A DNA stretch of 64,000 bases from an uncultured Clostridia bacterium (GTDB lineage Bacteria; Bacillota; Clostridia; Christensenellales; Borkfalkiaceae), in assembly GCA_947628505.1 (NCBI GenBank), contig CANRAD010000003.1:1-64000 (forward strand). Direction: 5' to 3'. The first letter of the stretch is position 1, and each line of letters begins with the position of its first letter. The notes under the pieces were generated by a model that was not told where the DNA came from, made no database searches, and worked only from the letters and a program-made list of their open reading frames with translations. Shown here piece after piece: positions 9,577 through 18,437 of the stretch. The translations under genes and the position numbers were made by a program.

Positions 9577-10557
9577 CTAATTTCCCGACAAAAACCGCGA
9601 GATTTCGCCCATTACGGCGACGTCCTCTTCGGTTGCGGCGCTGAAATCAAAGTTCTCAAAATACTCTTTCGGAACGTCGCCCGAACCAACTCTGCGGAGA
9701 TTTCCCGTCAGTTCTTTCAACCGCGCTTCCGCCGCAACGGTATTGTAGGGATTGTGCGCGCGGTCTTTTACGAGAAGTTTTTTTATGTTTTCGCCCTCGG
9801 CTTTATAAAACGCGGCGTTCCCGCGGGGAACATCTTCGTCGTTTTCGCCGTGGACGAGCAATACGGGCGCGCCGCTCTTTTCTGCGCATGCGGCGGAGGA
9901 CTTGCCACCGCATACCATACTCACGAACGGATATAAAAGCTTTGCCAAGAATTTATTTGTGCGCGAAGAAAGTGCGGAATATATGACTTTTGCCGGCTTA
10001 TCGGGCGCGGACATTGCCACAACTTTATCCGCTTTAACCTGCGAAGAGGCGACAAGTGCGGAATACGCCCCCCAACTGTGGCCGACGAGATATACTTTTT
10101 CCGCTTTCAATTCGCGGCGCGCAAATTTTACGGCCGCCTCCGCGGCGACAACGCCGCTTTTCAAGCTCTTTATGCTCTTGCCGTCGGACAGATTGCAACC
10201 CTCGTAATCGGGGGCGAGCACCGCATATCCGAGCGAGCAGAAATAAGCTATTTCGGTGGTATAGGCAATATGCCCCGGTCCCATGCCGTGGCAGAAAATC
10301 ACGAGCGCGTCCCGTGAGGGTTCGCCTTTTTTATACAGCGCCGCGCGTATTCGGCAAGTTTTGCCGACGGAAGCTATTTCGTATATTTCTTCCGAAAGTC
10401 CGAAATCCGCTCCCGTAAAATACCTGAGCAACGTGTTTTTATCGCAACGCGAGCCGAAAGCCGCTCTCTTTATGAACAGCGCAAAGACAAAAAGCGCAAC
10501 CCCAAACAGCAAGATTGCGCCCGCAACGCATATTATTGCAATCAAGTACGGTTCCAT
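9577..10557 (-). CDS. Alpha/beta hydrolase with N-terminal TM segment
   Basis: VIFCHGMGPGHIAYT, VYLVGHSWGAYSALVA, PVLLVHGENDEDVP; start MEPYLIAIICVAG. Confidence 0.85.
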   Translation of the reverse strand: MEPYLIAIICVAGAILLFGVALFVFALFIKRAAFGSRCDKNTLLRYFTGADFGLSEEIYEIASVGKTCRIRAALYKKGEPSRDALVIFCHGMGPGHIAYTTEIAYFCSLGYAVLAPDYEGCNLSDGKSIKSLKSGVVAAEAAVKFARRELKAEKVYLVGHSWGAYSALVASSQVKADKVVAMSAPDKPAKVIYSALSSRTNKFLAKLLYPFVSMVCGGKSSAACAEKSGAPVLLVHGENDEDVPRGNAAFYKAEGENIKKLLVKDRAHNPYNTVAAEARLKELTGNLRRVGSGDVPKEYFENFDFSAATEEDVAVMGEISRFLSGN

Positions 10558-10606
10558 AAAATTTATAAGCGGGGCGGTTGTTACCGCCCCGCTTCCTCTT
10601 TGAATT

Positions 10607-12043
10607 TTAAACGATATATTTATCGTCGAGCGCGGGAGCGGCGTCGATTTCCGCCTTCTTCTCCTCGTAACCCTTTTTGCCGAGCAAAGCGAACGTCGCT
10701 TTCTTGCCGTTTTCAACGCCGGGCTGATTGAACGTATTGATATTCAGAAGCGCGCCCGTATACGCCGTTTGCAGTTCGAGAAGGAACATAAGCTGACCTA
10801 ACGTAAACGCATTTACTTCGGGCATATTTATCGTGTAATTCATTCTGCCCGCTTTCATGAGCGCATAAGCCGTGGCTTTATTCTCCGCCTGTATAAGCTC
10901 CTGCATGGAGTGTCCGCCGAGGAAACCTACGTCGGGGATATCTTCGCAACCGTGAGCGATAGGCATTTCCGTGGCGTACTTCTCAACGGATATAAACGTT
11001 ATTACCTTGTCGTAAGGGCCTTCGATATAGAGCTGAACCTGCGAATGTTGATCGGTTACGCCGAGGCTCTTGACGGGCGTAGTGCCTGCGTTGACGGTGT
11101 TCCCGGCATAGTCGACGGCTTTTCCGAGCGATTCCGCCCAGAGCTGGCAATACCAATCGGCCATGAGTTTGAGATTGTCGGAATAGGGCATGAGCACGTT
11201 TATGTTCTTGCCTTGACGCATAGTTATGTATTGAATGGCCGCGACCGCGAGAGCGGGATTCTTGGAAATGTTGGGCTTTTTGCACAAACTATCCATATAA
11301 GCGGCGCCCGCCAACATACCCTTGATATCTATTCCGAGAACGGCCGCCGGAAGAAGGCCTACCGGGCAGAGCTCGGAAAATCTTCCGCCCACGCCGTCGG
11401 GAAGAACGTATTTTTTGAATTTGCCGCCGAAGCTCTGGTCTATCTTTATGAGATTTCCGCGGCTTGCGTCGGTTGTGAATATCATATTCTCGGGAAGATT
11501 TACGCCCTTCTTTTTCAGTATGTCCGATATTATAAGGAACTGCGTCATCGTTTCGCTCGTCGCGCCCGACTTCGATATGACGTTAAAGCATGTTTTTTCG
11601 GGTTCGATTACGTCGAGCAGAGCCTGCATTCTGACGGGATCGACGTTGTCCTCGACATAGAACTTGGGACCGCCGCGCATCTTCTGAGGCAGTTCGTTAT
11701 AATGAAGATGTTTGAGCGCGTTGAACGCCATTATGGGGCCGAGAGCGCTTCCGCCTATTCCCAGAACGACGAAATATTTAAACTTTTTCCGCACTTCTTT
11801 CGCAGTTGCGAGAATATCGGCAACTATCTCGTCCTGATTATAGGGAAGCTCTGTCCAACCCATATACAAATCGTCTCTTCCGCGATTTGCTTCCACGTAT
11901 TCATAGGCTTCCTGCGCTTTATCCTTAACAGCGCGCAACTCCGCGTCGGTAATACCTTTATCTCCGAGGTATTTGGACATCATATAATTGTAGTCCACCG
12001 TTACGCGCATGGAATTGCGCCATTCTCTTGTTTTATAGCTCAT
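10607..12043 (-). CDS. pgi: Glucose-6-phosphate isomerase
   Basis: VVLGIGGSALGPIMAFNAL, VISKSGATSETM, VGGRFSELCPVGLLPAAVLGID. Confidence 0.95.
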   Translation of the reverse strand: MSYKTREWRNSMRVTVDYNYMMSKYLGDKGITDAELRAVKDKAQEAYEYVEANRGRDDLYMGWTELPYNQDEIVADILATAKEVRKKFKYFVVLGIGGSALGPIMAFNALKHLHYNELPQKMRGGPKFYVEDNVDPVRMQALLDVIEPEKTCFNVISKSGATSETMTQFLIISDILKKKGVNLPENMIFTTDASRGNLIKIDQSFGGKFKKYVLPDGVGGRFSELCPVGLLPAAVLGIDIKGMLAGAAYMDSLCKKPNISKNPALAVAAIQYITMRQGKNINVLMPYSDNLKLMADWYCQLWAESLGKAVDYAGNTVNAGTTPVKSLGVTDQHSQVQLYIEGPYDKVITFISVEKYATEMPIAHGCEDIPDVGFLGGHSMQELIQAENKATAYALMKAGRMNYTINMPEVNAFTLGQLMFLLELQTAYTGALLNINTFNQPGVENGKKATFALLGKKGYEEKKAEIDAAPALDDKYIV

Positions 12044-12219
12044 ATTATTCCTCCGTTATTATTTGCTCGTAAGCAAAATTTTTCCACTGATTATTATATC
12101 GCAATCCAAGGCGGTAGTCAATAGCCATATCGAAATTTAAACGGCCGAACGGCAATTTTTTTGACAAGAAAAGCGGCAAACGCTTGCAAATTGCTTTTTA
12201 CAAGGGATATAATCTTTAT

Positions 12220-13434
12220 ATGGTTTCTGCTTTGACCGAAGATCAGTTTCGCGCATATAAGTTGATAACGGATTGGTTTTACCGCTCCGACAGACAAATT
12301 TTCGTTCTGGCGGGCTATGCCGGAACGGGAAAGACTACTCTTATAAAAACCGTGGTCGAGGACGCTTTGAAACTCGAACCGGACGTAAGCTGCGCGTTCG
12401 TAACCCCGACGGGAAAGGCCGCAACCGTGCTCATAAGGTCCGGAATACCCGCTTCCACTCTTCACAGACTTATATATCAATCCAAAACAGAAGAAAAAGA
12501 AATTGAATTGAACGGAAAAAAAATAAAAGTCGAGCAATTGAGCTTCAAAAGGCGCGACAGCATAGACAAAGCCATAAAACTTATCGTGCTGGACGAAGCC
12601 TCGATGGTCTCAGACGAAGTTTTATGGGACCTTGCCCAATTCGGCGTAAAGCTCCTTCTCTGCGGAGACAGCGCGCAATTGCCGCCCGTGGAAGGCATGA
12701 ACAGCTATCTCTCTTCCCCGGACTACACTCTCTCGGAAATAGTCAGACAACAGCTCGGCAATCCCATAATCGCGCTTTCTAAAATGGCGCGCGAAGGTTC
12801 GTTTATTCCATACGGAAATTACGGAGATTGCGCGGCCGTCGTAAACAGACGGTACTTTTCGGGGGAAAGGCGTAAAACAACGCTTTTAAACGCAAGTCAG
12901 ATTATCTGCGGTATAAACAAAACGCGGGCGCAGATAAACGACGAAGTGCGCGCTTATCTCGGCTTCAAAGACCTGCCGCAGACCGGAGACAAGCTCATAT
13001 GCACTCAGAACAATTGGGAGACGTATATCGACGCAGAAGGGCGTTTCAATCTCGTCAACGGCATAATGGGTTGGGCATACGAGCCGTTTTACGATTACTC
13101 GAAAAATATAGGATTTCTGCAATTCAAGCCGGATTTTCTGGAAGATTTCTGTCCGGAAGCGCTGCCGTTCGATACGGGAATTTTCACGGATGGCAATTAT
13201 ACATACCGGCGAGGCGATTATTTCGAAAAAACAGACGAAAACGGCGAGGCGGTCGGCGCGTTTACGCTCAACCGATTCGAATACGGATATTGCATCTCCT
13301 GCCACAAAGCGCAAGGCTCTGAATTCGACAACGCGGTTGTGTTCGACGAGAGCTACGCTTTCAAGGAAGACAGAGCAAGGTGGCTCTACACCGCCATAAC
13401 GAGAGCAAAGAAAAAACTTATCATAGTAAGGTAA
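12220..13434 (+). CDS. ATP-dependent RecD-like / Dda-like DNA helicase
   Basis: LAGYAGTGKTTLIK (Walker A), VLDEASMVSDEV, CGDSAQLPPV, YCISCHKAQGSEFDNAVV, YTAITRAKKKLIIV. Confidence 0.88.
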   Translation: MVSALTEDQFRAYKLITDWFYRSDRQIFVLAGYAGTGKTTLIKTVVEDALKLEPDVSCAFVTPTGKAATVLIRSGIPASTLHRLIYQSKTEEKEIELNGKKIKVEQLSFKRRDSIDKAIKLIVLDEASMVSDEVLWDLAQFGVKLLLCGDSAQLPPVEGMNSYLSSPDYTLSEIVRQQLGNPIIALSKMAREGSFIPYGNYGDCAAVVNRRYFSGERRKTTLLNASQIICGINKTRAQINDEVRAYLGFKDLPQTGDKLICTQNNWETYIDAEGRFNLVNGIMGWAYEPFYDYSKNIGFLQFKPDFLEDFCPEALPFDTGIFTDGNYTYRRGDYFEKTDENGEAVGAFTLNRFEYGYCISCHKAQGSEFDNAVVFDESYAFKEDRARWLYTAITRAKKKLIIVR

Positions 13435-13481
13435 ACATAATATCCGAACGGCGCGCGGCAACTGCCGCGCGCCGTTTCTTT

Positions 13482-13700
13482 TCACTTGAATTTTATCTCT
13501 TTCGGATCGGAATAGCTCTTTTTAGTGCGCTTCCTCTCCACTATATAATAGACCGGTTCGGGCGCTTTCTTCTCAACGGGTTTGGGCTTTTCCGCCGGCT
13601 TTTTCAAGGATTGAAAACCGAGATATGCGAGTTTTATTACGTGCACGAGAATAAAACAAAAGAGAAAAGTTAAAAACAAATACAGAATTCCGATGAACAT
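13482..13700 (-). CDS. Small membrane protein of unknown function
   Basis: 72 aa, N-terminal TM helix, Lys/Pro-rich tail; fits the gap between convergent neighbours. Confidence 0.5.
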   Translation of the reverse strand: MFIGILYLFLTFLFCFILVHVIKLAYLGFQSLKKPAEKPKPVEKKAPEPVYYIVERKRTKKSYSDPKEIKFK

Positions 13701-13774
13701 ATCAATATCATAACGGCGTTTTAAAACTGAAAATTGATATTTACTGCGGAAATTTGGGAGATATGGTAAATTTT

Positions 13775-14536
13775 ATGAGCGAAAAAGAATTCAAGGACTT
13801 TACCGATAACGAAAAAGCGCTTTTCGAAGAATTCAAGCATAAGATAAACTTGCAGGCGGCGAGAGCGCAAATAAAGAAAATCGAATATAATTTATCGGAC
13901 GTTACGACAGGTCTCTCCGCACTGAAAGCGGCGTGCGCGGACGCCTCCTCTCTTCGGCTGGGCGGAATATGCGTGGCTCCGTGCTTCGTGAAGCCGTGCT
14001 CCACCTATCTCGGCGCGCCCGCAAAAAGAGAAAGCTCGCTCATTGCCTGCATAGGATATCCGGACGGCGGAGATACGACTTATATCAAGGCAAAGGCCGT
14101 CAAAAGGGCAATAAAGGACGGCGCGGACGAAGTGGAAGTTACCGTGCCCATAGCGCACATACGCGACGGGAATTTCCCCTACGTCAAACGCGAATTCAAA
14201 AAACTCCGCTCTGCGGCCAAAAATCATTCTTTGCGCATTTCGGCGGAGTGCGATCTGCTGACAAAAAACGAAATAATAAGGCTGTGCATGCTCGCCGCGG
14301 AATGCAAGGTCAATTCCGTGAAAACGATATCCGGAGAATACGGCGGCGACGGAATGCAGACCATAGCGGAAATGCGGGGAGCTCTCAAAGACAGATGCAC
14401 GATAAAAGCCGAGGGCGTTTCGAGCGTATCGGAGATGAGCGCCGCCGTGGATATGGGCGCCGGCGTGATAGGGAGCAAGAACGCGCCCGCCGTGGCGAGA
14501 TATATTCTCGCCGCCGCGGAAAACGAGGCGCTGTAA
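13775..14536 (+). CDS. deoC: Deoxyribose-phosphate aldolase
   Basis: VAPCFVKP, IGYPDGGDTTYIKAKAVKRAIKDGADEVEVTV, AECDLLT, VKTISGEYGGDG; alternative upstream starts exist. Confidence 0.88.
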   Translation: MSEKEFKDFTDNEKALFEEFKHKINLQAARAQIKKIEYNLSDVTTGLSALKAACADASSLRLGGICVAPCFVKPCSTYLGAPAKRESSLIACIGYPDGGDTTYIKAKAVKRAIKDGADEVEVTVPIAHIRDGNFPYVKREFKKLRSAAKNHSLRISAECDLLTKNEIIRLCMLAAECKVNSVKTISGEYGGDGMQTIAEMRGALKDRCTIKAEGVSSVSEMSAAVDMGAGVIGSKNAPAVARYILAAAENEAL

Positions 14537-14548
14537 AATTTAATACAA

Positions 14549-14580
14549 TCAAAAAAGCGGGCTTCCGAAAGCCCGCTTTT
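14549..14580. terminator. Bidirectional terminator between deoC and rsfS
   Basis: aaaaaagcgggcttccgaaagcccgctttt. Confidence 0.8.
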
Positions 14581-14931
14581 CTATTCTTCGTAGCGCACGA
14601 TATTTTCGCCGTCTTCCCAAAGGCGTTCGAGGTTATAAAAATCCCTCTCCTCGTCCCCGAATATGTGAACTATGACGTCGGCGTAATCGAGCACCGCCCA
14701 ACGGCCTTCTTTTACGCCCTCGAAACGGCGCGGAACTTCGCCGTGCTCTTTTTCGAGTTTTTCTTCGAGATTTTCTGCGAGCGACTTTACCTGAGTTTTG
14801 GAAGAGCCGCCGCAAATGACGAAATAATCGCAAAGACTTGTTTTGCTCTCCACGGCGAGATAAACTATTCCCTTCGCCTTTTTCGAAGAGAGAATCTTAC
14901 ATATCAACAACGTTTTTTCAAGACTTGTCAT
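14581..14931 (-). CDS. rsfS: Ribosomal silencing factor RsfS
   Basis: LAVESKTSLCDYFVICGGSSKTQVKSLAENLEEKL.. WAVLDYADVIVHIFGDEERDFYNLERLW. Confidence 0.95.
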   Translation of the reverse strand: MTSLEKTLLICKILSSKKAKGIVYLAVESKTSLCDYFVICGGSSKTQVKSLAENLEEKLEKEHGEVPRRFEGVKEGRWAVLDYADVIVHIFGDEERDFYNLERLWEDGENIVRYEE

Positions 14932-14946
14932 AAAAACCTCAATATA

Positions 14947-16074
14947 TCAATATTTTTGCTCTTTCAGATATCTATAAGCTCTCTCCGTGAGAGGATATAT
15001 CGGCTTGGAGTTGCCTTTGAGATAGGCAATCTGATGTTCGAGCGCCGCGAGAAGACAGACGTCCAAATCCTTCTCGAACAGCTTGCGAAGTTCATCTACG
15101 CCCTCGAAATCGCGCCCCTCTTCGAGCATGTCCGACAAAAATATGAGCTTTTCGAGCGGGCTCATATTCTCTCTGCCGCTGGTGTGATAGCGCACCGCGT
15201 TCAGAACGTTTTTATCCTTTATTCCGAATGTGTGCTCCGCCACATATGCACCCGTATACTGATGCATTACCGGAGACGGCACGTTTTCGGGAAATGCGAA
15301 GCCTTTCAATTCCGACGCGTCCGAGCCGAGATACTTTGCGCAATCGTGCAGAGCCGCCGCCATCAGAGCGTCATACTCGTATACGCCGGCAAGTCTCGCG
15401 TGCGACGCCGCGCAGACCGCGACGCGCACTGTATGCCGCCAACGCTCCGCAGTAAGATATTTTTTCACTCCCCGCGCTTCCGGCAATAAATACAGTCCTT
15501 TGGACAATATATATTTGGCCGTCGGCTCCGGAACATAATCCGAAATATCCTCGCCGAGAGCGGCGAGAGCCCGCACTTTCGTGGAACTCACGTCTTTGCC
15601 GACGTATCCGAAATCCACAACGCTCTTTTTGAAATAAGACGAAAACGAACGCACGGACGAAGATATATCCTTTGCGTTTTCCCTCGCGCATACGGCAAGG
15701 GTTACGCACTTCAAAATCTCCTCCGGCTCTTTCCAATAGCGGAACGAAGAAAGCATATCTCCGCCGATTATGAAATACAGTTCGTCGTTCGGATATAATT
15801 TTCTGAATCGGCGGCACGTAACGTAAGAATAGCTTATTCCGCCGCGCTTTATTTCGCAATCGCTTATCTCCGTCCTTTTATCGGTAAAAGCGAGACGGCA
15901 CATTTCGAGCCTGTCTCTGCCGCGCACCGACAATTCTCCGCCTTTGTGCGGAGAGACGTTTGTAGGCACAATTATCACTTTGTCGAGGCCCAAAGCGTCA
16001 ATCGCCGCGTTTACGATATTCACGTGCTCGTTGTGAACCGGATTGAAAGCTCCGCCGTAGATTGCAATTTTCAT
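14947..16074 (-). CDS. nadD: NadD nicotinate-nucleotide adenylyltransferase fused to YqeK-type HD phosphohydrolase
   Basis: MKIAIYGGAFNPVHNEHVNI..; C-terminal half RWRHTVRVAV..ALHDCAKYLG.. VRYHTSGRENMS. Confidence 0.93.
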   Translation of the reverse strand: MKIAIYGGAFNPVHNEHVNIVNAAIDALGLDKVIIVPTNVSPHKGGELSVRGRDRLEMCRLAFTDKRTEISDCEIKRGGISYSYVTCRRFRKLYPNDELYFIIGGDMLSSFRYWKEPEEILKCVTLAVCARENAKDISSSVRSFSSYFKKSVVDFGYVGKDVSSTKVRALAALGEDISDYVPEPTAKYILSKGLYLLPEARGVKKYLTAERWRHTVRVAVCAASHARLAGVYEYDALMAAALHDCAKYLGSDASELKGFAFPENVPSPVMHQYTGAYVAEHTFGIKDKNVLNAVRYHTSGRENMSPLEKLIFLSDMLEEGRDFEGVDELRKLFEKDLDVCLLAALEHQIAYLKGNSKPIYPLTERAYRYLKEQKY

Positions 16075-16113
16075 TTTGTTTAGATATCCGAATTTAAGTT
16101 AATAATCCGATTT

Positions 16114-16860
16114 ATGAAACGATTGAATCTGCCGCTCATATCGGACACTCTGTTCACCGCGCTGTGCGCGTTTTTGCTCTTTTTTACCGCCGTAAGATTT
16201 TATACCAAAAGCCCCGCAACGGGACTTGTATTCGGTATTCTCGCCTGTCTGCTGTTCGGAACGCTGAGCTTTTTGTACATCGGCGGAAAACAGGACAAAA
16301 AACTGTTGCTTTCCAAAGACGAAAAGAACAAAAAGCTCCTTTCGATGCACCTCTCGCTCTCGTCGGACGCATATATAAAAAAACTTTTCAAAAGCGCGGC
16401 CGGCGAAGGAGCCGTTATACGCGGAAACGCCGTTATAAAGGGCGATTGCGCCTCTTATTTCAATTTTAAAATGAGCCCTCTCGACGAGGACGATATAGCC
16501 GCGGTGATAAAATCGCGCTTCGACGGAAAAAAGAAGATATATTGCTCGTCGGTTTCGCCTGCCGCCGAAAATCTCGCGGAAAATTTCGCTGTTGAAACAA
16601 TCTCGATAAACGAGGTATATTCCCTTCTCAAAGAAAAAAATCTGTTGCCCGAAAAGTACATTTACGAAGAGGCGAAAAAGATAAGTATAATAAAAAGAAT
16701 CAAGGCGAGATTTTCACGTAAGCTAAGGGCGCCGCTCTTCTGGTCCGGAACGGCTCTTATAGCGATGAGCTATATTACTTTTTACCCCGTCTACTATATT
16801 GTGAGCGGCTCGTTGCTTTTAATACTCGCGGCCGCGTCGCTCGTCGTAAATCAGAGTTGA
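16114..16860 (+). CDS. Membrane protein of unknown function
   Basis: 248 aa, paired TM helices at both ends and a soluble middle domain. Confidence 0.7.
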   Translation: MKRLNLPLISDTLFTALCAFLLFFTAVRFYTKSPATGLVFGILACLLFGTLSFLYIGGKQDKKLLLSKDEKNKKLLSMHLSLSSDAYIKKLFKSAAGEGAVIRGNAVIKGDCASYFNFKMSPLDEDDIAAVIKSRFDGKKKIYCSSVSPAAENLAENFAVETISINEVYSLLKEKNLLPEKYIYEEAKKISIIKRIKARFSRKLRAPLFWSGTALIAMSYITFYPVYYIVSGSLLLILAAASLVVNQS

Positions 16861-17144
16861 ATGTGCTCGACGTCTTTCCTCAAAGACCGACGATACAACA
16901 CCGCCTTTCTTCCGATGACGATAACGCACTCGGCGTTCAAAAGCCTTGCCAATTCGCGGCCGATTTCCTCGGGAGCGCCTTCGGCGTTTTCGAGAATGTG
17001 AATTTTTATGAGTTCGCGCTTGTCGAGGCACTCAGAAAAACTTTTAAGCATGTTTTCCCCTATGCCGTCCTTGCCCAACTGCCCCACGGGTTGCAGATTT
17101 GCGGCAAGGCTTTTCAATTTGCCGCGCTGTTTCGATGTTAACAT
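16851..17144 (-). CDS. yhbY: YhbY-type CRM-domain RNA-binding protein
   Basis: MLTSKQRGKLKSLAANLQPVGQLGKDGI..IGRKAVLYRRS. Confidence 0.93.
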   Translation of the reverse strand: MLTSKQRGKLKSLAANLQPVGQLGKDGIGENMLKSFSECLDKRELIKIHILENAEGAPEEIGRELARLLNAECVIVIGRKAVLYRRSLRKDVEHIQL

Positions 17145-17156
17145 ATTTTCTCCTTT

Positions 17157-18437
17157 TTAAGGCACAAAGTCGAATTCGACTTCGCCTATGCTCACCGTGT
17201 CGCCCTCTTTTATACCCATCTCGGAAAGTTTTGAAATAACTCCCTTTTCACGCAAAATCTTCTGAAAATAGGCCATTGAATCGGGATCGTTCAAAACGAC
17301 GTTGCGGCACAGCATATCCACGAGACTGCCCACCACTACGTAAACGCCGTCGTCGAGATAAATCTCGAAGCCGAGGTTGCCGCTCACGGTGTAGGTAAAA
17401 TTCTCGTCCGCCTCCACTCTTTTTACGGGCGGGAGCTCTTTCAAGGCGTTGAAAATGCCCTTCAACAGCTCTTCCGTTCCCGCGCCGTCGATTGCGGAAA
17501 TCGCATATATGTCGTATTTTTTGCCGTATTTCTTCCTGAATACGGCTATATTTTCATCCGCGCCGCATATGTCGCGTTTGTTGAGCGCAACTATTTGAGG
17601 AAGCGCGGCGAGAGTTTCGGAATAGTTTTCAAGTTCCGCGTTTATCTTTATGAAATCGTCGACCGGATTTCTGCCTTCCACCCCCGATATATCCACAACG
17701 TGCAAGAGCAATCTCGTGCGCTCTATATGCCGCAAAAAATCGTGGCCGAGCCCCACGCCGTCCGCCGCGCCCTCTATAAGTCCCGGAATATCCGCGGCGA
17801 CAAAGGAATTGTCGTAATAATTCACTACGCCGAGATTGGGGGACAATGTCGTAAAGTGATAATTGGCTATCTTGGGCCTGGCCGCGGAAATTTTCGAGAG
17901 AAGGGTGGATTTGCCAACGTTTGGAAAGCCTATTATGCCCACGTCGGCAATGACTTTGAGTTCGAAAATAACGACGTGCGGCTGAGTTTTTTCGCCTTTT
18001 TGAGCAAAATTGGGGGCGTGCCGGGTGGATGTAGTGAAACGGACGTTGCCCTTTCCGCCTCTGCCGCCCTCAACGAGCAGTTTTTTCTCTCCGTCCGAAA
18101 ACATATCGGCTATGACTGCGCCGCTCTCCTCGTCCCTTATAACCGTTCCGACGGGAACTTTTAAAACCACGTCGTCTCCCGACTTCCCGGAACATTTGTT
18201 AGAGCCGCCGCGTTCGCCGTCTCCGGCAAAATATTTGGATATATATCTGTAAGCCAGCAAATCGTTGATTCCGGAATCGGCCGTAACCCATACGTCTCCG
18301 CCCTTTCCGCCGTCGCCGCCGTCGGGGCCGCACGCGGGCTTGCCTTTGTACGACTTGAAAGAGTTCATTCCGTCGCCGCCGTCGCCGGATTTCACGGTTA
18401 TTCTGACTTTATCGGTAAAAGCGTTTTTATCTGCCAT
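17157..18437 (-). CDS. obgE: GTPase ObgE
   Basis: Gly-rich OBG domain, GFPNVGKSTLLSKISAARPKIANYHFTTLSPNLGVV, DIPGLIEGAADGVGLGHDFLRHIERTRLLLHVVD. Confidence 0.97.
   Translation of the reverse strand: MADKNAFTDKVRITVKSGDGGDGMNSFKSYKGKPACGPDGGDGGKGGDVWVTADSGINDLLAYRYISKYFAGDGERGGSNKCSGKSGDDVVLKVPVGTVIRDEESGAVIADMFSDGEKKLLVEGGRGGKGNVRFTTSTRHAPNFAQKGEKTQPHVVIFELKVIADVGIIGFPNVGKSTLLSKISAARPKIANYHFTTLSPNLGVVNYYDNSFVAADIPGLIEGAADGVGLGHDFLRHIERTRLLLHVVDISGVEGRNPVDDFIKINAELENYSETLAALPQIVALNKRDICGADENIAVFRKKYGKKYDIYAISAIDGAGTEELLKGIFNALKELPPVKRVEADENFTYTVSGNLGFEIYLDDGVYVVVGSLVDMLCRNVVLNDPDSMAYFQKILREKGVISKLSEMGIKEGDTVSIGEVEFDFVP

Noticed and set aside
13933-15489. 518-aa plus-strand ORF
   Set aside because: Out-of-frame overlap with deoC and antisense to rsfS/nadD; Arg-rich shadow translation.
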